Part shown: positions 61,201 to 64,000 of the stretch, piece after piece
Position numbering within the stretch: the stretch's first letter is position 1
How the letters are laid out: each line of letters starts with the position of its first letter
Source: Plectrocnemia conspersa
Lineage: Eukaryota; Arthropoda; Insecta; Trichoptera; Polycentropodidae
Direction of reading: 5' to 3'
NCBI GenBank assembly: GCA_009617715.1
Contig: VTFK01000152.1
Coordinates: forward strand, 2,666,001-2,730,000
Length of the DNA: 64,000 bases
Position numbers and translations under genes: made by a program
Notes under the pieces: generated by a model
Database searches by the model: none
What the model was told of the DNA's origin: nothing
What the model saw: only the letters and a program-made list of their open reading frames with translations

Positions 61201-63620
61201 TTTTATTGATAATATTACTATTTTACAAAGGTATTTTAAATATTTTCAATTTCAAACCAGTAATAAATTTATCGAACCAACGTCTTACAGTTCTCTGACT
61301 AACAGTACTCTCGCTAAATCCCTAATTGATATTATTCTAGTCGCCTGCGCCATATTGTGTTATAGTTTAAACTCGGTAAATCTTTTATCAACACTCAAAA
61401 AAGAAAATAAACTAATCTGACTGCACATAAAAAAATTACACTACTTCTAAATATTATTTTTTTTTGACCATGGTATAAATAATCTAACCTAAACTATTTT
61501 CTGCCGTGATTTTAATATGTAATATTTTTGATTTGGCAACCTAAGTAAATATTAATTTCTGTATTTTTTTTCTTTCGCTGAAATTGTAAAAGACATATTA
61601 ATTTGCTTCCTTAAATTATAATCACAGACGTTTGGTTTAATGTTATATCAAATTGTAACTAATAACTAATTGTAAATCTGATCATGAAAATAGTTTTGAT
61701 TTAGCAACTCAAATAAAAATCAATCAAATTAAAATAATATAAATAGTATTAACAAATCATAATACAGTAAAATCTTTCAATGCAATATAACAGGCGTTAG
61801 CACAATGGGATACAACCGTGTCAACGCAATCAACAACTATTAAATAAGTAGTGAGACATCAGACTAAATCAGTGCCATTTATTTTATAAATATAAATTAT
61901 TATTACAACCTTTAATCAATATAGTAACACTATGCAACACCCATCTTGATTTTATTTTAATTATTAGTAACGATAGTGAGATTAGTAAAATCCTTAAAAA
62001 CTTAATATTGATCGAAATTATATTTATATAATAATCTCTGATTTCGATTTTCCATGTATTAAAGAAATGGAAAAATACTATGTTCAAAAAGGGATTTGAG
62101 CCTACGTCGTTTAGGTTTTAGGTATTAGCCATATATAATATAAGCCCACAACAACCAAACGCCTACGTATGAAATCTTGACAATAGCAGAGTCCAAAGCA
62201 AATAATAGTTAATTTAATAAAAATAATTAAAATTTTATATAAATGTAGAAATATTATATATACTATGTACATATAATAATAATAATAGAATTTCAGTAAT
62301 ATAATAAATGCAAAACTACATTGTTTCAATTACAAAAATTAATAATATGTAACTTAATAAAACGTCTGACATCAATAAAAATATATGGCTTAGCAATGTC
62401 CTTTCATCCCACACACAACCCACGCCATAGTTATATATAATATATATTGAATAAAAATATAATTTTAGTTATTAAATAAGATAAAATTTAACGAATCGAA
62501 ATAAAATTTAAAACTGAAAAATCTAACTGTACGGTGTTCATACACTAGCTAGCTTCGGTACCTCGCGATAGTGAGTCACCGATACAACTAATAAAAATAA
62601 ATAGTATAAGTTTTCAAAAAATATGTTATGTAGTTATTATTGGCATTTGTTTTAATATATAATCTAATGCATTAACAGCGCTGTATAACAATGTTTCAGA
62701 CAAATTATCAATATCTGGCAATTTTAGATCTGACTTTATTATTTATATAATTTCAATTAATCTCCGCCTGTTTACATTTAAGCTTAGGAAGAACGCGGAT
62801 GAACATAAATGATGCAAATTCAAAGTTACAAGTAATCTGAAAGCACTAAATCTGTACGAAACATTTTCAAAGTTTGTCGAGTAGCAACAGCCGCTGCGAA
62901 AGAGTGAGAGAGTTAGAAATTAAGTTAAATCAGGCAGGTGGTTCAAGAAGCACACAAGTCTGAGGCACGTTTACATTCGCTGTCTTGTAGACCATACTCG
63001 GAAACAAGTATCGTACATTAATATGCCTCCAGGGGAGAAAACCGAGAACATTACTGAATATCAAGAAAACATACACAACACACAAGAGAAACAACGTAAT
63101 ACGCGCTCGAGAGCAAAAAATCGTCAAGGCGTTCTGAGAAATGGTTTATTTATTTATTACAGTTTATATTACAATATTATTTTATGATATTTATCTGGAA
63201 GCCCAGCTAAAATTTCATTAGATTCCGATCTATCCAAATTCAATGACATATGAAGGTGAAATAGTGATCAGGACCGAATTCACTAAGGTAGATTGTCACA
63301 AACGTGCTGATTAAAAATGGTTGGTAACCTTTGATTCCTAACCCGAAAAATGCACAGTTGTAAAGATAGTCCTACTGGAAATTTCGCTGCGGTTGCACGC
63401 AAGAAAGTGTATTATAACTAGGAGAGTGGATAATTGCATCTCAGTCCCGCTACGGCGGATGCAATTTGTACAATTGAAATTTAGATTATTGCCGTGCCCC
63501 GAATGTAATGGATACAAGTATCGTTCTTTTGCAACTCCTTATTGCCGCACAGTCCAAATTGGGATTCTGCTTTGCGAAGCCCGGAATTTATGCTCCCAAC
63601 TTTCGGATTCGTCTTTGTAA
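61201..63620. other. Intergenic or intronic DNA, no gene seen
   Basis: Mostly A/T-run DNA. The patch 62860-63130 is somewhat GC-richer with an opposing 65-codon frame of no known family. 63380-63620 begins the terminal GC-rich island. No repeats assigned. Confidence 0.5.
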
Positions 63621-63960
63621 CCGTTTCGCTGCACGCGCACGTAGTTTTAACCCGTTGAAATATTAGTCTGCCCAATTTAATTTTATGGTGTCGTCATGGC
63701 GGAAATCGGTCTCCGCAGGCAAATTTACCGCTCCAATTTATAGGGAAGCCCGGCTAGCCCTTTAATTAACTCTGCGCACGCCGCGCCGCTGGACCCTTAT
63801 CGACTATTTATGGCTCCTGACGCTGACCTCGTCACGCTAGTTTCGCCAGAAAAAATCCCATGTGGCAAACGAGCCATAAACCGACCCTCTCGGTTAGTTT
63901 TGAACGCCTGAGGATACGATTTTCCGATATTCGGTTAAACTCAACGTGATTATTTGTATG
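63621..63960. promoter_or_regulatory. GC-rich island with inverted TTTATGGC sites
   Basis: CpG-rich unique-looking DNA. TTTATGGCTC at 63807-63816 and its exact complement GAGCCATAAA at 63871-63880 face each other 54 bases apart. TTTATGGC is the preferred core of posterior Hox and Caudal-type homeodomains. A TTTAATTAA word lies near 63760. I infer an enhancer or promoter-proximal element. No open frame of interest is seen, and binding is not shown by sequence alone. Confidence 0.3.
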
Positions 63961-64000
63961 CAATATACAAAGAAAATATTTTTTAATAATTTAAAAATAA
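63961..64000. other. Window end, AT-rich
   Basis: Too short to say more. Confidence 0.4.

Noticed and set aside
61157..61420. 87-codon frame overlapping the hAT remnant
   Set aside because: The transposase-like residues (LNENNFHHFKCFF) are in another frame, so this frame is a by-product.

Overview
This window looks like AT-rich nuclear DNA from an arthropod, most likely an insect. The DNA is full of stops in all frames and shows no bacterial gene packing. Every recognisable coding remnant belongs to an animal transposon type: pogo/Tigger, piggyBac, hAT, jockey-like non-LTR elements, and a repetitive RNase H-like family that I know from many arthropod genomes. I cannot tell the insect order. 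I see no complete host gene and no tRNA or rRNA gene. The best reading is a large intron or a gene desert with regulatory DNA, eroded and seeded by mobile elements.

Layout. 0-3.2 kb is anonymous. 3.2-5.5 kb holds a jockey RT scrap, copy A of a new TIR family, and a piggyBac-like deletion derivative with TTAA flanks. 8.9 kb has a short motif shared with an inverted pair at 22.6-22.8 kb. 11.4 kb has a possible 18-codon first exon behind a promoter-like block. 13.1 kb is a pogo-type MITE. 20.5-22.8 kb holds TIR-family copy B, a diverged LTR-like repeat and the inverted pair. 24.6-28.1 kb is a cluster of dead elements: a Tigger derivative, a jockey ORF2 end and the RNase H-like pseudogene. 31.9-33.3 kb holds a degenerate tandem array and an LTR-like block. 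34.2 kb has a recursive-splice-like motif on the minus strand. 36.6-38.5 kb is a three-copy repeat with TIR-family copy C inserted in the middle copy. 40.6-41.4 kb holds another RT scrap next to the second LTR-like repeat. 43.5, 49.2 and 59.9 kb are three independent large fold-back hairpins. 46.5-48.6 kb is a whole but inactivated piggyBac. 52.6 and 57.4 kb are TIR-family copies D and E. 55.3 kb is the second Tigger derivative. 60.4-61.2 kb is a hAT transposase remnant.

Between these lie about sixteen GC-richer islands of roughly 200-600 bp (near 2.0, 8.5, 11.2, 14.5, 18.4, 19.7, 23.9, 26.4, 29.3, 30.1, 33.9, 36.2, 42.4, 50.7, 54.0/54.7, 56.8, 58.9 and 63.7 kb). They look unique, have no convincing protein, and are the best candidates for conserved regulatory DNA.

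The most novel item is the TIR family of about 1 kb (five copies). It has 5'-TGCCTGCACTACAC ends, 3-bp TTA/TAA target duplications and subterminal GCCGTCCGGACGGC palindromes, and looks like a non-autonomous PIF/Harbinger-type element. Next are the recursive-splice-like site, the tandem array built round a conserved 29-bp core, and the near-perfect hairpins.
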